Counted from the first letter of the stretch, positions 1-8,221 are shown. The stretch: 34,527 nucleotides of DNA from an uncultured Bacillaceae bacterium (GCA_937925695.1 CALAMD010000125.1:1-34527), one strand, 5' to 3'. Program-made: numbers and translations. The notes: generated by a model not told the origin, from the sequence alone.

Positions 1-76
1 CAATATAGCTTCACTTCATATTGTACCAAAGATTTCAGAATAGCAAATAAATTTGTATATTCTTATTCTAAAACAA

Positions 77-104
77 AAGCCTTACCAGGTTACTGGTAAG
101 GCTT
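77..104 (-). terminator. Rho-independent terminator of the IDEAL-domain gene
   Basis: A perfect 12-bp stem (AAGCCTTACCAG with its complement) has a 4-base loop. On the minus strand it is followed by a T-rich run. The stop codon of the upstream gene lies inside the stem, so termination follows translation very closely. Nothing else is seen between the window edge and this hairpin. Confidence 0.85.
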
Positions 105-342
105 AATCATATTCGTGTACATAGCATTTGAATTTTTCACTTAACTCATGAAATAATTCTTTATTTCCTTGGTCTATGGAGCGATTTATTTCGGTTAATA
201 GCTGTTCCTTATTCCAGTTGAAACACAATTCATCTAACAATAAACGGGAGGTTAACTTGATCTCAAATGGAATTTCACGCTTCGCTTTCAAAGCTTGGCC
301 AGCATACTTTATAAAGCAATAATTAACCTTCTGCTTTTTCAT
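103..342 (-). CDS. Small IDEAL-domain protein
   Basis: This is a 79-residue soluble protein. Residues about 34-70 (from LLLDELCFNW to FHELSEKFK) have the helical, acidic pattern of the IDEAL domain, a short module of Firmicutes named after a conserved Ile-Asp-Glu-Ala-Leu-like stretch. Family members are mostly uncharacterised and are thought to mediate protein-protein contacts. The N-terminus is basic (MKKQKVNY). A good ribosome site, AAAGGGGGC, lies 7 bases before the ATG, so the start is secure. The gene stands alone, with its own terminator overlapping the stop codon. No membrane segment or catalytic motif is visible. The family call rests on pattern recognition only, and the function is unknown. 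Confidence 0.7.
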   Translation of the reverse strand: MKKQKVNYCFIKYAGQALKAKREIPFEIKLTSRLLLDELCFNWNKEQLLTEINRSIDQGNKELFHELSEKFKCYVHEYD

Positions 343-449
343 GGAACATGCCCCCTTTGTTCCTTTACTCTATTATCCTTGATTTTTCAAATAATTGCAA
401 CAAAAAGAAATTTTATTGCAAATTAGCTGATGTTTTCACACAAAATAAA

Positions 450-481
450 AAACGAAGCCAGCATATGCCGGTACTTCGTTT
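450..481 (-). terminator. Rho-independent terminator downstream of map
   Basis: The outer stem AAACGAAG/CTTCGTTT encloses an inner GCATATGC helix. On the minus strand a TTTTTTATTTT tract follows. It lies about 40 bases after the methionine aminopeptidase stop codon. Confidence 0.8.
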
Positions 482-517
482 CTAAGCACCTAATAAATTA
501 TAAAATGGGAAAGTGTA

Positions 518-1270
518 TTATTCATCTTGATCAGTAAGTATTAACGGACCATCCTTTGTAATCGCTAATGTATGCTCAAATTGGGCTGATCTGCCTTTAT
601 CAATCGTTCTAGCAGTCCATTGATTATCGTCCATTTTACTTTGCCAGCTACCCTCATTGATCATCGGTTCGATCGTAATAACCATGCCTTCTTTTAACCG
701 CAATCCTTTATTTGGTAAGCCAAAATGAGGAATGTGTGGCGGTTCATGGATTGTCGGTCCAATTCCATGGCCTGTGAAATCTCTGACAACAGAAAAGCCT
801 TCCCCTTCTGCATAGGTTTGGATAGCATGACCAATATCACCAATTCTATTACCTACTTGGGCTTGTTCGATCCCTTTATATAATGCTGTTTTGGTCACTT
901 CAATTAATCGTTTGCCCTTTTCATCAACTTCGCCAACCTCATAAGTCCAAGCAGAGTCAGCTAGAGCACCATTGAGGTTTACAACCATGTCAATCGTTAC
1001 GATATCACCATTTACTAATTTTTCATCACGGGGAAATCCATGACAAATTTCATCATTAATCGATGCGCATGTTGCATACGGATAACCGTTGAATCCTTTT
1101 TGTTCAGGTGTTGCGCCATGCTCTGCTAAAAACTCTTCAACAAATTGATCAATTTCCATTGTTGTAATACCGGGGCGAATCATTTTAGCAATTTCTTTAT
1201 GACATTTGACTAGAATTTCTCCAGCTTTTTTCATTTGTTCAATTTCACGTTTACTCTTTCTTGTAATCAA
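518..1270 (-). CDS. map: Type I methionine aminopeptidase
   Basis: This cytosolic metalloprotease removes the initiator methionine from new proteins. The pita-bread fold is recognisable throughout. Visible ligand-bearing segments are IDMVVNLNGALADSA (Asp pair), the GHGIG histidine, IEPMIN (Glu) and FEHTLAI (Glu), which supply the five binuclear metal ligands of the family. The frame stays open for 25 more codons upstream, but the upstream ATGs lack a ribosome site. A GAGAGGA site lies 10 bases before a TTG codon that begins LITRKSKREIEQMKKAG. That start gives 250 residues, the usual type I length, so I chose TTG. The gene is monocistronic between two terminators. It could be the accessory paralogue (YflG type) rather than the essential copy beside ribosomal genes, since no ribosomal genes are near. 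Confidence 0.93.
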   Translation of the reverse strand: MITRKSKREIEQMKKAGEILVKCHKEIAKMIRPGITTMEIDQFVEEFLAEHGATPEQKGFNGYPYATCASINDEICHGFPRDEKLVNGDIVTIDMVVNLNGALADSAWTYEVGEVDEKGKRLIEVTKTALYKGIEQAQVGNRIGDIGHAIQTYAEGEGFSVVRDFTGHGIGPTIHEPPHIPHFGLPNKGLRLKEGMVITIEPMINEGSWQSKMDDNQWTARTIDKGRSAQFEHTLAITKDGPLILTDQDE

Positions 1271-1350
1271 ATCATTCTCGTCCTCTCTAGCTCTGAAATC
1301 TTCCTTTTTATCCTTTGTTAATTGTATCATAAAATACCGTAGCATAGAAA

Positions 1351-1377
1351 ATGCAGAGATCCAAAGGACCCCTGCAT
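1351..1377 (-). terminator. Terminator between the YjcZ-like gene and map
   Basis: Read on the minus strand, the stem is ATGCAGGGGTCC/GGATCTCTGCAT, 12 pairs with two G-T wobbles and a TTT loop. It is followed by TTTTCT. It separates the small upstream gene from map, and this explains why the ATGs just after it are unlikely starts for map. Confidence 0.75.
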
Positions 1378-1392
1378 GATCAAGAGCTTGCT

Positions 1393-1512
1393 TTAGTAAT
1401 AACCACCGTAGCCTGATCCACCTACATAAGCAGTTCCGATGATAATCAGCAAAATAAACAACACAACTAAAAGAGCAAATCCTGAATTATATCCTTGCTT
1501 ACCTTTACTCAT
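1393..1512 (-). CDS. YjcZ-family small sporulation-type membrane peptide
   Basis: This 39-residue peptide starts MSKGKQGYNSGFALLVVL. One hydrophobic helix (about residues 12-28, FALLVVLFILLIIIGTA) is followed by a Gly/Tyr-rich tail (GGSGYGGYY). This layout matches the YjcZ family of tiny Bacillus proteins, several of which are made during sporulation. The ribosome site GGGGAGG lies 7 bases before the ATG, and a terminator follows the stop. It is probably a membrane peptide of the forespore or spore coat, although its biochemical role is not known. The signature is specific enough that a chance open frame is unlikely. Confidence 0.85.
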   Translation of the reverse strand: MSKGKQGYNSGFALLVVLFILLIIIGTAYVGGSGYGGYY

Positions 1513-1608
1513 AAACTCGCCTCCCCTTATTCAAGGTTACCATAGTATATTCATATAACCTCGTTTCGTAAGGGCGAAAGTTTAGTTTTTATAGGCATTT
1601 ATGCTCAT

Positions 1609-2979
1609 TTAAAGATGAGCGACTTCTTCCCAATAATAAACGAGCGTTTCCATTCCTTTAATAAAATTATCAAGGGGAAAGCTTTCATTTGGCGAATGGA
1701 GACGATCATCAGGCGTACCAAAGCCTAGTAAAACAATAGGCATATTAAAAATATCATCAATCCATTCTACAACAGGAATGGATCCACCCATCCTCACATA
1801 AACTGTATCTTTTCCAAAGGCTCGGGTATAGCTTTGGGCAGCTTTTTCGATGAGCGGATGATTTGGTTCCACTTTGTACGCTTTAGCTGACAGTTTTTCT
1901 TTCATAATCTCAACTTTGACGCCAGATGGAGTATGTTTTAAAATATGTTGTTCTAATAAATTTTGAATATGTTCAGGATCCTGTCCTGGAACAAGTCGAC
2001 ATGTAATCTTTGCTGTAGCGGATGCAGGTATAATGGTTTTACTTCCCTCACCTTGATAGCCACCATAGATGCCATTGATTTCAAAGGTTGGTCGTGCCAT
2101 TGTATGTTCTTTAGCTGTATAGCCTTTTTCCGATACGGTTACATCAACACCAGTTGTTGCCGTAAAATCTTCACCTTCTATCGCATTCATTAAATCACGT
2201 TCCTCTTTAGACAACGGTTCAACCCCATCATAAAAACCATCTACCGTTACAACCTCATCTTCATTTTTCATGGAGGCTAAAATATGTGCTAACGCCATAA
2301 TTGGATTTCTAATCGCTCCTCCATACATCCCTGAATGGAGATCATGAGATGGTCCCGTAACAGTTACTTCGATGCCAGTAAATCCTTTCAAACCATATAA
2401 TATTGTCGGTTGATTATTTGCGACCATTCCCGAATCTGAAATCACGGCAAAATCGGCTTGGAATTGTTCTTTTTTAGTCTGCAACAATTCATACAAATGC
2501 TGACTGCCAATTTCCTCTTCGCCCTCAATACAAACTTTTACATTTAAGGGCAGACGTCCTTTCGTTTTCATAAAGGCTTCTAAAACAGCTAGGTGCATAA
2601 ATACTTGGCCTTTATCATCACTTGCACCCCGCGCATAAATTCTCCCATCCCGAATATCCGCTTGGAATGGATCACTAACCCATTCTTCAAGGGGATCTAC
2701 CGGCTGTACATCATAATGTCCATAAATTAAAACAGTCGGTGCTTGATCCCCTGCTTGATTATATTCAGCATAAACTAAGGGATGACCACCGGTTTCTTGT
2801 TTCTCCACTATATCAAAGCCAATTTCAGTTAAATAATCTGCTACGAAATTAGCCGCCTCTTGAATATCTTTTTTATGTACAGGATCTGTACTTACACTTG
2901 GAATCGCTAAAAAATCTTTTAATTTAGTTAGTAATCGATCCTGATGATCTTGTAAGTATTGTAAAACTTGTTGACTCAT
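1609..2979 (-). CDS. M20-family dipeptidase
   Basis: This cytosolic zinc dipeptidase of the M20/ArgE/DapE/CPG2 group has 456 residues. Metal and catalytic motifs are in family order: IYGHYDVQP (His 88), ARGASDDKGQ (Asp 121), IEGEEEIGS (tandem Glu, about 154-156), VISDSG (Asp) and the C-terminal RLHSPNE (His). The lid/dimerisation domain lies between the two halves of the catalytic domain, including the segment GPSHDLHSGMYGG. The frame is open further upstream, but the ATG at MSQQVLQYL has a GTGGAGAG ribosome site 8-10 bases away and gives the usual family length. The likely role is to release amino acids from di- and tripeptides. Substrate specificity cannot be read from sequence. The stop codon lies in a small GCTCAT/ATGAGC hairpin without a convincing T-run. 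Confidence 0.92.
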   Translation of the reverse strand: MSQQVLQYLQDHQDRLLTKLKDFLAIPSVSTDPVHKKDIQEAANFVADYLTEIGFDIVEKQETGGHPLVYAEYNQAGDQAPTVLIYGHYDVQPVDPLEEWVSDPFQADIRDGRIYARGASDDKGQVFMHLAVLEAFMKTKGRLPLNVKVCIEGEEEIGSQHLYELLQTKKEQFQADFAVISDSGMVANNQPTILYGLKGFTGIEVTVTGPSHDLHSGMYGGAIRNPIMALAHILASMKNEDEVVTVDGFYDGVEPLSKEERDLMNAIEGEDFTATTGVDVTVSEKGYTAKEHTMARPTFEINGIYGGYQGEGSKTIIPASATAKITCRLVPGQDPEHIQNLLEQHILKHTPSGVKVEIMKEKLSAKAYKVEPNHPLIEKAAQSYTRAFGKDTVYVRMGGSIPVVEWIDDIFNMPIVLLGFGTPDDRLHSPNESFPLDNFIKGMETLVYYWEEVAHL

Positions 2980-3049
2980 GTTTGTCTCTCCACTTCCTTC
3001 CTCTATTTCTATACACATTTTAACATAACTCAAGGGTGAACATAAAAAG

Positions 3050-3075
3050 CAGGTGCCCATATCGATGAACACCTG
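3050..3075 (-). terminator. Terminator of the YhcN-like lipoprotein gene
   Basis: The stem CAGGTG/CACCTG has an inner CAT/ATG helix and, on the minus strand, a CTTTTTAT tail. It lies just after the stop codon of the lipoprotein gene and before the dipeptidase ribosome site. Confidence 0.7.
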
Positions 3076-3086
3076 TCGCCACCATC

Positions 3087-3656
3087 TTATTCTGCTCGAT
3101 TTTGTGGGAATATCCGCTCGATCATATCCCCTATTTGATCAAAAAATCCTCTAATTGGTCTACCTTCGTTGAAATCAGTAATATAGTCATTCGTCAAATC
3201 AACAAAATCAGGATTTGTACTAACATATACATTGTCAATATCGTCATCGATAGAACGAACAATATCGGAAATTTCTTCTTTAATATCTTGGGTTAGATCA
3301 TTTTCATTTGTGGCTCGCCCATTATTATCATTATCTAATACTGCGGCGACGTATGCATTATTCTCAGTTGTTAGTACATATGCCGCTTCAATATCATCCA
3401 TTTCATCTACAATTTTTTGGGCTGCTTCTTCAGACACGTCATAACGATCTGCTTGATGTTGATTTATATTGTCATTAGGATATTGCCTGTTATTTTGGAT
3501 CCCTTCATTCATTCGATTGTTACGATTCAAGTTCTCGTCATACCGAGTAGGTTGAATATTATTTGTCCCTGTCCCCTCTTGGTTATTATTTCCTTGGCAA
3601 CCAAAAAGGACAAAAATTGTTGCAATAGCAATAGAGATGAGTTTTACTCTCATCAT
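3087..3656 (-). CDS. YhcN/YlaJ-family sporulation lipoprotein
   Basis: This 189-residue lipoprotein has a signal peptide (ISIAIATIFVLFGC) ending in an L-F-G-C lipobox, with Cys 20 as the acylated residue. A disordered Asn/Gln/Arg-rich linker (about 22-72) follows. A compact alpha/beta domain (about 73-165) begins YDVSEEAAQKIV and contains the AYVLTTENNAYVAAVLD strand pattern typical of YhcN/YlaJ proteins. These are sporulation or germination lipoproteins of the inner spore membrane in Bacilli. The start ATG has AAGGAGGG 8 bases upstream, and a second ATG follows directly. The gene is monocistronic. I see no clear sporulation sigma promoter upstream, so its timing is inferred from the family. 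Confidence 0.85.
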   Translation of the reverse strand: MMRVKLISIAIATIFVLFGCQGNNNQEGTGTNNIQPTRYDENLNRNNRMNEGIQNNRQYPNDNINQHQADRYDVSEEAAQKIVDEMDDIEAAYVLTTENNAYVAAVLDNDNNGRATNENDLTQDIKEEISDIVRSIDDDIDNVYVSTNPDFVDLTNDYITDFNEGRPIRGFFDQIGDMIERIFPQNRAE

Positions 3657-3833
3657 TGTTCATACCCTCCTTAACATTTTGTTCATAGTATGAACTAGTA
3701 AAGATATTTTTATGCGAAACCTTTTATTGGCAAACACACCATTATGTTTTAGGCAATATAAATATAAAGTGGGTAAGCTATAAAAGCCATCAATTTTTAT
3801 CTGATGGACCCTTTTTAAGGAGGGGAATGTTTG

Positions 3834-4070
3834 ATGAATATACCTGATTATGATAGAGCTCTCTATTACACGATTTGGGGACAATGGGATGATTTGTTAC
3901 TCCTAATGGTAAGAACGAACGATGACCTCTTAGCGAAAAAAATCCATTTGTTTTTAAATGCCTACCACTTTTCATCAGATCAACGAAAGATATTAGCAGC
4001 CCACGACGAGTTGCTTTATTATGTCGATCATGCCATGAAAACGATGCCGGCAAAAACAATGGAAGTATAG
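3834..4070 (+). CDS. YhdB-like small protein
   Basis: This 78-residue protein begins MNIPDYDRALYYT. The motif DYDRALYYTIWGQWDDLLLL together with LMVRTNDDLLAKKI resembles the YhdB family of Bacilli, a short conserved protein of unknown function. A TTG codon sits directly before the ATG. AAGGAGGGG lies about 8 bases before the ATG, so the ATG is the better start. No transmembrane segment, Cys cluster or catalytic motif is seen, and it is predicted to be helical and soluble. It is a single plus-strand gene among minus-strand neighbours and shares a terminator with the convergent protease gene. The family name is from memory of conserved motifs, and I assign no function. Confidence 0.75.
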   Translation: MNIPDYDRALYYTIWGQWDDLLLLMVRTNDDLLAKKIHLFLNAYHFSSDQRKILAAHDELLYYVDHAMKTMPAKTMEV

Positions 4071-4095
4071 CTCAAGATGGAACTTGGCCGTCAAT

Positions 4096-4136
4096 AAAAC
4101 GAAGTCGCTAGTCATGATCGACTATGACTTCGTTTT
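4096..4136. terminator. Shared terminator between convergent genes
   Basis: The stem AAAACGAAGTC/GACTTCGTTTT has an inner AGTC/GACT helix and runs of A and T on the two sides. It can stop transcription from both the YhdB-like gene and the convergent protease gene. Confidence 0.85.
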
Positions 4137-4148
4137 AATTATAAATCT

Positions 4149-4982
4149 TCAGTCGTTTTGTTCGTATTCATAATAATAATCGATCGGAATAAATAATCCT
4201 ACCCTTCCATAATCTTCATGGTGAAGCGTTGCAAAAACTATCCCAATAACTTCCCCGTCTTGATTAATAATTGGGCTACCACTACTCCCACGGTAAATCG
4301 GTGCTTTGATCATCATAACATCCTCATCCCATGAACTAAGCCGAATCCGATCAATAACTGTTCCTTCATTAGCAATGCCGCGAAAGCCAAGGGGATTCCC
4401 AATTACCCGAACAACCTCTGATTCTGTAGCTGACATGTGATCGGCTAGCGATAAAAATGGCAAGGTCTGGTCATCATCAAGGACCGTCGCTAACACAGCT
4501 ACGTCTATACTAGGATAAGATGCAATGACATTCGCTCGAAATAACCCTTCATTCGGAAACGCAACTGTAACATTGTCATTTTCCTCGACAACATGATGAT
4601 TGGTCAATATCAATCCATCTTCAGAAATCGAGAAACCCGTTCCCCGACTATCATCTGTTTCAATGACGACAACAGCTTGTTTGTAAAGTTTAATATCAGC
4701 TTGCTGAGAAAGACTTGCTGATGTTTTAAGAAAATCTATCGCAGGAATGGAAAATGTTTGGGGGAAAAATGCCAGCACTTGGAACAACATCGCTAAAGCG
4801 ATAAGCCAAAATGCCCATCTAGGAAATCGTCGTTTATTTTGTTTGCTTTCATGGGCTTCCTTTTCTTTTGTTAATATTTTTTGTCTAGCTGCTTGGACAA
4901 GTTGATACATTTCTTCATCATCAATATCTTCATATAAATCCTTATCAATAATATCCTCTTCATATTCTTTTTTATTTTCCAT
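4149..4982 (-). CDS. Membrane-anchored trypsin-like serine protease (S1C, no PDZ)
   Basis: The protein has 277 residues. A long acidic cytoplasmic tail (1-50, rich in Glu/Asp) is followed by one transmembrane helix (about 55-74) and an extracytoplasmic chymotrypsin-fold protease domain (about 98-270). The triad is visible: His 130 in TNHHVV, Asp 160 in SIDVAVL and Ser 234 in GSSGSP. The domain resembles HtrA/DegP proteases, but the chain ends right after the protease domain, so the C-terminal PDZ domain of HtrA is absent. It is probably a surface quality-control or stress protease. The ATG follows a GGGGTGG site at short spacing. No partner gene is in the same operon. The family assignment is firm and the substrate is unknown. 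Confidence 0.88.
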   Translation of the reverse strand: MENKKEYEEDIIDKDLYEDIDDEEMYQLVQAARQKILTKEKEAHESKQNKRRFPRWAFWLIALAMLFQVLAFFPQTFSIPAIDFLKTSASLSQQADIKLYKQAVVVIETDDSRGTGFSISEDGLILTNHHVVEENDNVTVAFPNEGLFRANVIASYPSIDVAVLATVLDDDQTLPFLSLADHMSATESEVVRVIGNPLGFRGIANEGTVIDRIRLSSWDEDVMMIKAPIYRGSSGSPIINQDGEVIGIVFATLHHEDYGRVGLFIPIDYYYEYEQND

Positions 4983-5199
4983 AAGCCACCCCGGACTTCA
5001 AACCTTTTATCGATATCATACCATGACTGGATAAACGTTGTAACTATTCTACAAATTCAACAGCATCAAATATTAACCTATTCAATCATGAGGAGAAACA
5101 AAATAAATTATTTTTCAAAATGTATAGATAAATGAAAAAATATTTGTTATCTTATTAGATATTCATTTTTTAATTTTTACATAAAGGAGATTGTTTCCG

Positions 5200-5754
5200 A
5201 TGCATTTGGATGAAATGTTACAATATAATCAAAAATTCGTGGCTAATAAAGAATATAAGCAATATGAAACTGACCGTTATCCAAATAAGCGAATGGTCGT
5301 CTTTACATGTATGGAATCTCGCTTAGTTGAATTACTTCCAAAAGCATTAAACATTAATAATGGGGATGTAAAAATGCTTAAAAATGCAGGCGCAATTATT
5401 CGTAAGCCCTACGACAGTATCATGAAGAGCATTCTAGTTGCTGTCTATGAGTTAAAGGCTGAAGAAATCGTCGTCATTGGTCATCATGATTGTGGGATGT
5501 CCAAAATTCAACCCGAGCAGTTTATCAATCAAATGATGCAAAAGGGCATTACAAAGAAAACAATTGAAACAGAGAAAAGAGCAGGGATTGATTTACATGA
5601 AGAGTTTCGTGGGTTTTCAACCGTAGAAGAATCGATTAATCAAAGTGTCGAGCTCATTCGTCATCATCCACTCTTACCGAGTCATATTAAAGTACACGGT
5701 CTTGTTATCGATCCAAGTACGGGGAAAGTCGAAATTGTTTCTCAAGATCAATAA
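5200..5754 (+). CDS. Beta-class carbonic anhydrase (YtiB-like)
   Basis: This cytosolic zinc enzyme interconverts CO2 and bicarbonate. It has 184 residues, a normal length for short Firmicute beta-carbonic anhydrases. Zinc ligands are seen as Cys 37 (FTCMESR), His 95 and Cys 98 (GHHDCGM). The usual CxDxR dyad reads Cys-Met-Glu-Ser-Arg, so the conserved Asp is replaced by Glu 39. A TTG lies in frame upstream, directly on the ribosome site. AAGGAGA lies 10 bases before the ATG used here, so the ATG is the better start. The gene is monocistronic on the plus strand and ends at a terminator shared with the aldo/keto reductase gene. Confidence 0.87.
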   Translation: MHLDEMLQYNQKFVANKEYKQYETDRYPNKRMVVFTCMESRLVELLPKALNINNGDVKMLKNAGAIIRKPYDSIMKSILVAVYELKAEEIVVIGHHDCGMSKIQPEQFINQMMQKGITKKTIETEKRAGIDLHEEFRGFSTVEESINQSVELIRHHPLLPSHIKVHGLVIDPSTGKVEIVSQDQ

Positions 5755-5797
5755 TTGATGAAACGATTTTGATAAAGGTTGCACGAAGCCAGCAAAA

Positions 5798-5853
5798 AAG
5801 CTGTCTCAGTAATCAATGATGCTATAGAGCCCCTTAGATTACTAAGACAGCTT
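5798..5853. terminator. Shared terminator between carbonic anhydrase and aldo/keto reductase genes
   Basis: The outer stem AAGCTGTCT/AGACAGCTT continues into AGTAATC/GATTACT around a long loop. An A-run on the left gives a U-run for the minus-strand gene. Confidence 0.75.
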
Positions 5854-5864
5854 ACATTCTTACA

Positions 5865-6695
5865 TTAAAATGTTCTATTAGCGATTTCGTCTGGATGGGT
5901 GCCAATCCGGTACCCTTCATCTAAACGATCGATTAGCTCCATCTCCTCTTGACTTAATTCAAAATCAAAAACGGATATGTTCTCTAATTGTCGCTCTCTT
6001 CTTAATGATTTAGGAATGACGACGAACCCATGTTGTACATGCCAACGAATCATGATTTGGGCTGGTGATTTACCATGTTCTTGAGCAATTTTCGTAATGG
6101 TTGGATCATCTAAATATTGCGCTCTACCAATTGGTGACCAGGATTCAATTACAATGTCATGGGCTTTACAAAAGTCTACCGTGCTCTTTTGCATTAACTT
6201 AGGATGTAGTTCAATTTGATTCACAACTGGTTTATATTTGGCATTATCAAACAGTTCTTGTAAATGGTGCTCTAAAAAGTTACTTACACCAATTGCTTTT
6301 ACCCGACCTTGTTCATAAAGATGTTCTAACGCTTTCCACGTCTCAACAAATGTATCAGGCATTGGCCAGTGCACTAAATAAAGATCAATATAATCAAGTC
6401 CAAGCTTTTCAAAACTCTCCTCAAAAGCAGCCAATGTCTTCTCATAACCTTGCTGATCATTCCATACTTTTGTCGTTACAAAAATTTCTTCTCTCGGTAT
6501 CCCCGAATCTCGAATTGCTGCACCTACCCCTTCTTCATTCTCATAAAAACTTGCTGTATCAATATGACGATAACCTAACTCTAAAGCAGTTTTTACATTG
6601 TCATATGCTTCATCTGCAGGCACTTTGTAGACACCTAAACCCAACTGGGGAATTTTGACACCATTATGTAGTTCTATCATTGGTACATTACTCAT
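5865..6695 (-). CDS. Aldo/keto reductase (YtbE/YvgN-like)
   Basis: This 276-residue NADPH-dependent oxidoreductase has a TIM-barrel fold. The catalytic tetrad is complete: Asp 46 (HIDTASFY), Tyr 51, Lys 76 (TTKVW) and His 109 (LVHWPMP). The C-terminal IPKSLRRERQLENISVFDF matches the cofactor-binding loop of the family. It is closest to the Bacillus glyoxal/methylglyoxal reductase group (YvgN, YtbE), so detoxification of small aldehydes is likely, although substrates of this family cannot be fixed from sequence. AGGAAGGATG precedes the ATG. The gene is monocistronic, sharing a terminator with the convergent carbonic anhydrase gene. Confidence 0.92.
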   Translation of the reverse strand: MSNVPMIELHNGVKIPQLGLGVYKVPADEAYDNVKTALELGYRHIDTASFYENEEGVGAAIRDSGIPREEIFVTTKVWNDQQGYEKTLAAFEESFEKLGLDYIDLYLVHWPMPDTFVETWKALEHLYEQGRVKAIGVSNFLEHHLQELFDNAKYKPVVNQIELHPKLMQKSTVDFCKAHDIVIESWSPIGRAQYLDDPTITKIAQEHGKSPAQIMIRWHVQHGFVVIPKSLRRERQLENISVFDFELSQEEMELIDRLDEGYRIGTHPDEIANRTF

Positions 6696-6824
6696 ATAAA
6701 CACATCCTTCCTATATAGTAATCATCTTTATTAAGCGTATCGCGAATGATTATTCATTTCAAGCCCTTAACAAATATGAGTTGATTAATGGTAAATCTTT
6801 GATTGCCGACTTCACAACCTGCTC

Positions 6825-7904
6825 TTAAGGATGTTCATTGATTTCATTTAAAATCAGTTCAATGACATGTTCTTTAGCCTTTGTACTCGTAAACTTTTTC
6901 ATCCGATCAACCAAAACAGGACCAGCAGCTTTTAATTTCAATAATTCTGCAATTAATGTTTCCGTGTTTAAATTTTCCTCTCCTAATACACGGGCATAGC
7001 CCTGTTTTTGAAATGAATTAGCATTGACGATTTGATCGCCTCGACTTGCTTTTAACGATAACGGAATTAACAACATAGGTATTCGTAAAGCGAGAAATTC
7101 AAAAATGGCATTTGCTCCTGCTCGTGATAACACATAATCAGTAATGGCAAAAATATCGGGTAACTCCTCATTGACATATTCAAATTGAACATAGCCTTTT
7201 TCTTGGATCGATTCATCTACATTCCCTTGACCACATATGTGTATCACTTGAAAATCGGTTAGTATTTCCGTTAAACAACTTCTTATTGTCTGATTAATTT
7301 TTTGCGATCCGGCGCTCCCCCCCATGATTAATAAAATTGGTTTTTCTGTTGTTAACTGGGTCAGTTGATAGCCGCGATCCTTATTACCTGTTAATAAGTG
7401 ATCACGAATTACGGGGCCAACATATTCACTTTTCTTTTTCGGAAGAAATGATAACGTTTCGGGAAATGTTGCCAACACCTTTTTAGCAAAAGGAATAGCA
7501 ATTTTGTTCGCTAACCCAGGTGTATAATCAGATTCATGAATCAGCGTAGGAACTCGACGTAACTTAGCCGCTACGACAACAGGAACGGAGACAAAGCCAC
7601 CTTTTGAAAAAATAACGTCTGGTTTACAAGCACCGATTATTTTCCATGCTTGGAGAACACCTTTCATCACTTTAAAGGGATCCTTCAAGTTTTCAACCGA
7701 CATATATCTTCTCAATTTACCGGTAGAAATTGGATGATATGTTACTTCTTGCAGTTCTTGAATCAGTTGCCTTTCTATGCCATCGATTGAGCCAATGTAA
7801 TGGATCTTCCAACCATGTTGTTGAAAATATGGAATGAGGGCTAAGTTGACCATAACATGACCGGCTGTTCCACCGCCTGTAAATAGAATGGTTTTATTTC
7901 TCAT
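6825..7904 (-). CDS. murG: MurG-like UDP-GlcNAc glycosyltransferase (paralogue)
   Basis: This GT28-family protein of 359 residues is related to MurG, which adds GlcNAc to lipid I at the inner face of the membrane. The N-terminal glycine loop is GGGTAGHVMVN, the acceptor side has FSKGGFVSVPV, and the nucleotide-sugar half has IMGGSAGSQKIN and SRAGANAIFEFL. The variant glycine loop and the GKLRRY segment match the extra MurG paralogue carried by several Bacilli rather than the MurG of the dcw cluster. No cell-wall or division gene is adjacent, which supports a paralogue. The frame is open upstream, but GAAAGGAC lies before the ATG of MRNKTILFT, giving family length. It may serve lipid II synthesis under stress or a different glycolipid; I cannot tell which. 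Confidence 0.85.
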   Translation of the reverse strand: MRNKTILFTGGGTAGHVMVNLALIPYFQQHGWKIHYIGSIDGIERQLIQELQEVTYHPISTGKLRRYMSVENLKDPFKVMKGVLQAWKIIGACKPDVIFSKGGFVSVPVVVAAKLRRVPTLIHESDYTPGLANKIAIPFAKKVLATFPETLSFLPKKKSEYVGPVIRDHLLTGNKDRGYQLTQLTTEKPILLIMGGSAGSQKINQTIRSCLTEILTDFQVIHICGQGNVDESIQEKGYVQFEYVNEELPDIFAITDYVLSRAGANAIFEFLALRIPMLLIPLSLKASRGDQIVNANSFQKQGYARVLGEENLNTETLIAELLKLKAAGPVLVDRMKKFTSTKAKEHVIELILNEINEHP

Positions 7905-8221
7905 GACAAACGTCCTTTCTTGCAAAATCAAATACGAAACATTTTTATCAATCATCATATTACTTACATCTTATTAAAAGCAGGTTATATTAAAGTACAA
8001 CAAGCTTCATAAAGCATTCAAGAATGATAAAAGTACTTCTTTTAAATTGTCTTAGTCTCAATGAGCCATAATTCATTAAACTCATTTTTTCTACTTCATT
8101 TTAATGTGTTGATTTGTCCACACACATATTATAACGTATTTATCCAGGCCAACGAAGATAATACACATAAAAAAGCTCCAACTAACAAAAGTTGGAGCCC
8201 TCAGCTTGTTGTTTCATTCAA
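7905..8221. other. Intergenic region upstream of the MurG-like gene
   Basis: Apart from the pbuO terminator at its right end, the only signal I see is a TATAAT on the minus strand (8128-8133) that could be a -10 box. No good -35 is correctly spaced from it. No small ORF with a ribosome site and no riboswitch motif is recognised. Confidence 0.4.
8175..8198 (-). terminator. Terminator of the purine permease gene
   Basis: The perfect stem GCTCCAACT/AGTTGGAGC has a short loop and a TTTTTTT-type tail on the minus strand. It lies 24 bases after the permease stop codon. Confidence 0.88.

Noticed and set aside
3087..3674. Plus-strand open frames opposite the YhcN-like lipoprotein gene
   Set aside because: They mirror a well-supported minus-strand lipoprotein gene, lack ribosome sites and show no domain. 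The same applies to the many open frames opposite odhA, odhB, the LLM monooxygenase and other genes.
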